This document shows, piece after piece, positions 63,201 through 64,000 of a stretch of 64,000 nucleotides of DNA. Position 1 is the stretch's first letter. The number at the start of each line of letters is the position of its first letter. Below the pieces are notes generated by a model that was not told where the DNA came from, searched no databases, and saw only the letters and a list, made by a program, of their open reading frames with translations. Position numbers and translations under genes: made by a program. Source of the stretch: Fervidobacterium changbaicum. Lineage in GTDB: Bacteria; Thermotogota; Thermotogae; Thermotogales; Fervidobacteriaceae. The stretch is taken from NCBI RefSeq assembly GCF_004117075.1, contig NZ_CP026721.1, forward strand, positions 1,178,001 to 1,242,000, read 5' to 3'.

Positions 63201-63536
63201 CCATTTTTTCTCGTTCCCTTTTATATCCTTAGTTGACATTCCCAATTTCAAGGGGAATGGTATCCTTATCAGTTCGAGTTTGCCTTCTATGGAAATTTGT
63301 TTACTCCATAAAAGTGGCATTTAACAACTTAGAAACTTGAGTTTAGTGTCCAAAATGCATGTCTTTCGCTTCCATAGGAGAGAAGCTTGCGGGTTTGTCA
63401 GGTACTGTTACGTTTGTTTCAGTTTAAGATAACTCAAACCGGGAAATTTTATGGGGATCCATGTTACAATATATATGAGACTAAAGTTTAAGGTTTTCTA
63501 TAATTTTCAAGACTCTTAAGTTGGGGGGATGTTATT

Positions 63537-64000
63537 ATGGCAAGGTCTTCAAGACTCACAACGATGATAGTTGTCCTGATTCCTGTAGCGGTAGGCATCA
63601 ACTATGCGGGTAAATTTTTTGCGGAGGCTTTGAAACTACCGCTGTGGTTGGACTCTATAGGTACGGTACTTGCGGCCATGCTTGCTGGTCCAGTCGTTGG
63701 TGGACTTAGCGGGGCAATCAACAATATCATCTACGGTTTGACAGCTGGACCTATATCGTTCATCTACGCACTTACAAGCATAGGTATAGGTGTGGCTGCT
63801 GGATTACTTTATAAAGCAAAGATGTTCGAAAACGCATTTAGAGCTTTCCTGAGCGGTTTGATCATAGCCGTTGTGGCGACGGTTATCTCTGTACCTCTGA
63901 ACGTTATTTTCTGGGAAGGTCAGACGGGAAATGTCTGGGGAGATGCACTTTTCGCATTCCTGAGGTCCAAGAATGTAGGTGTTTGGTTGGCTTCTTTCTT
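63537..64000 (+). CDS. ECF transporter S component (partial, runs off window)
   Basis: ATG 63537, with GGGGGG 5 nt upstream, and the frame stays open to the window end, giving the first ~154 residues. Hydrophobic helices: VVLIPVAVGINYAGKFFAE, SIGTVLAAMLAGPVVGGL, ISFIYALTSIGIGVAAGLLY and FLSGLIIAVVATVISVPLN. The pattern INYxG...LPLWLDSIGTVLAAMLAGPVVGGL(S)G is that of membrane substrate-binding (S) components of energy-coupling factor importers. The substrate cannot be read from the sequence. An EcfA-like ATPase is at 44745-45437. A TGTTACAAT promoter lies ~70 nt upstream. Confidence 0.75.
   Translation, partial: MARSSRLTTMIVVLIPVAVGINYAGKFFAEALKLPLWLDSIGTVLAAMLAGPVVGGLSGAINNIIYGLTAGPISFIYALTSIGIGVAAGLLYKAKMFENAFRAFLSGLIIAVVATVISVPLNVIFWEGQTGNVWGDALFAFLRSKNVGVWLASF

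Larger units (their letters stand above)
63043..63536. other. Gene-free region between the R-M pair and the ECF S component
   Basis: 494 bp without a credible gene. It holds an extended -10 (TGGTATAAT at 63122-63130), a terminator (63168-63200), a small hairpin CATTCCC/GGGAATG near 63237-63260, a TATGGA/TCCATA pair near 63286-63316 and a likely promoter TGTTACAAT at 63462-63470 for the next gene. No riboswitch family is recognised. Confidence 0.5.

Noticed and set aside
63205-63460. Riboswitch before the ECF S component
   Set aside because: Hairpins are present but no THF, TPP, FMN, cobalamin or preQ1 conserved words were recognised, and a promoter at 63462 lies downstream of them.
1-64000. 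tRNA and rRNA genes, insertion sequences
   Set aside because: I read through the gaps for T-loop GGTTCGAAT words with paired arms and for transposase-like frames and saw none; a covariance-model scan would settle the tRNA question.

Overview
The window looks like chromosomal DNA of a moderately AT-rich thermophilic anaerobe of the order Thermotogales, most likely near Fervidobacterium. This rests on protein style: a short class III hybrid cluster protein, ferredoxin-linked 2-oxoacid oxidoreductase subunits, Na+-pump decarboxylase beta subunits, a very large secretin with divergent pilus-assembly partners, and a field of 12-mers one base away from the Thermotoga maritima DnaA box. I see no tRNA, rRNA, CRISPR array or insertion sequence. 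Genus-level placement is inference.

Left part (1-27.5 kb, almost all minus strand): a cut-off cyclic-nucleotide-type regulator, secA, an oadB-korD-korA operon, isoaspartyl dipeptidase, a double-cNMP-domain regulator, the threonine catabolic operon tdh-kbl, and a divergent HcpR-like/hcp pair with a well placed operator. Next come a secreted metallophosphoesterase/beta-propeller protein, a 59-residue winged-helix protein, a DUF523-DUF1722 protein with an esterase-like protein, then dacB-birA-murJ and a housekeeping run rny-recX-recA-thpR-pgsA-rimO-DUF4416-orf95.

Centre (27.5-31.9 kb): a ~1 kb gene-free stretch with about a dozen AAACTTACC(A/C)CC-like boxes on both strands, a CTACTACTA trinucleotide run and an AT-rich segment, a strong oriC candidate. 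It is followed by a 5'-truncated nhaC remnant, a Mut7-C protein, purA and acyP. From here gene direction switches mainly to plus, as expected for forks leaving this region.

Methionine region (31.6-38 kb): a promoter, a leader peptide with five Met codons, a protector hairpin, an antiterminator and a strong terminator precede lysC, a DUF39-ferredoxin gene (aspartate semialdehyde to homocysteine), its COG2122 partner and metF. This reads as a methionine-controlled operon regulated by translation-coupled attenuation. A cysteine desulfidase gene follows.

Right part (38-64 kb): a hybrid histidine kinase on the minus strand, a second oadB with oadG, a GAF/GGDEF protein, an RsmC-like methyltransferase, an ECF-type ATPase, and a type IV pilus/type II secretion-like operon ending in a 1570-residue secretin. 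Then come a MEMO-family gene, mscL, the sufCBDSU operon, a divergently transcribed type II restriction-modification pair, and the start of an ECF-transporter S component. Many genes start with TTG or GTG; I moved starts to fit clear Shine-Dalgarno sequences.
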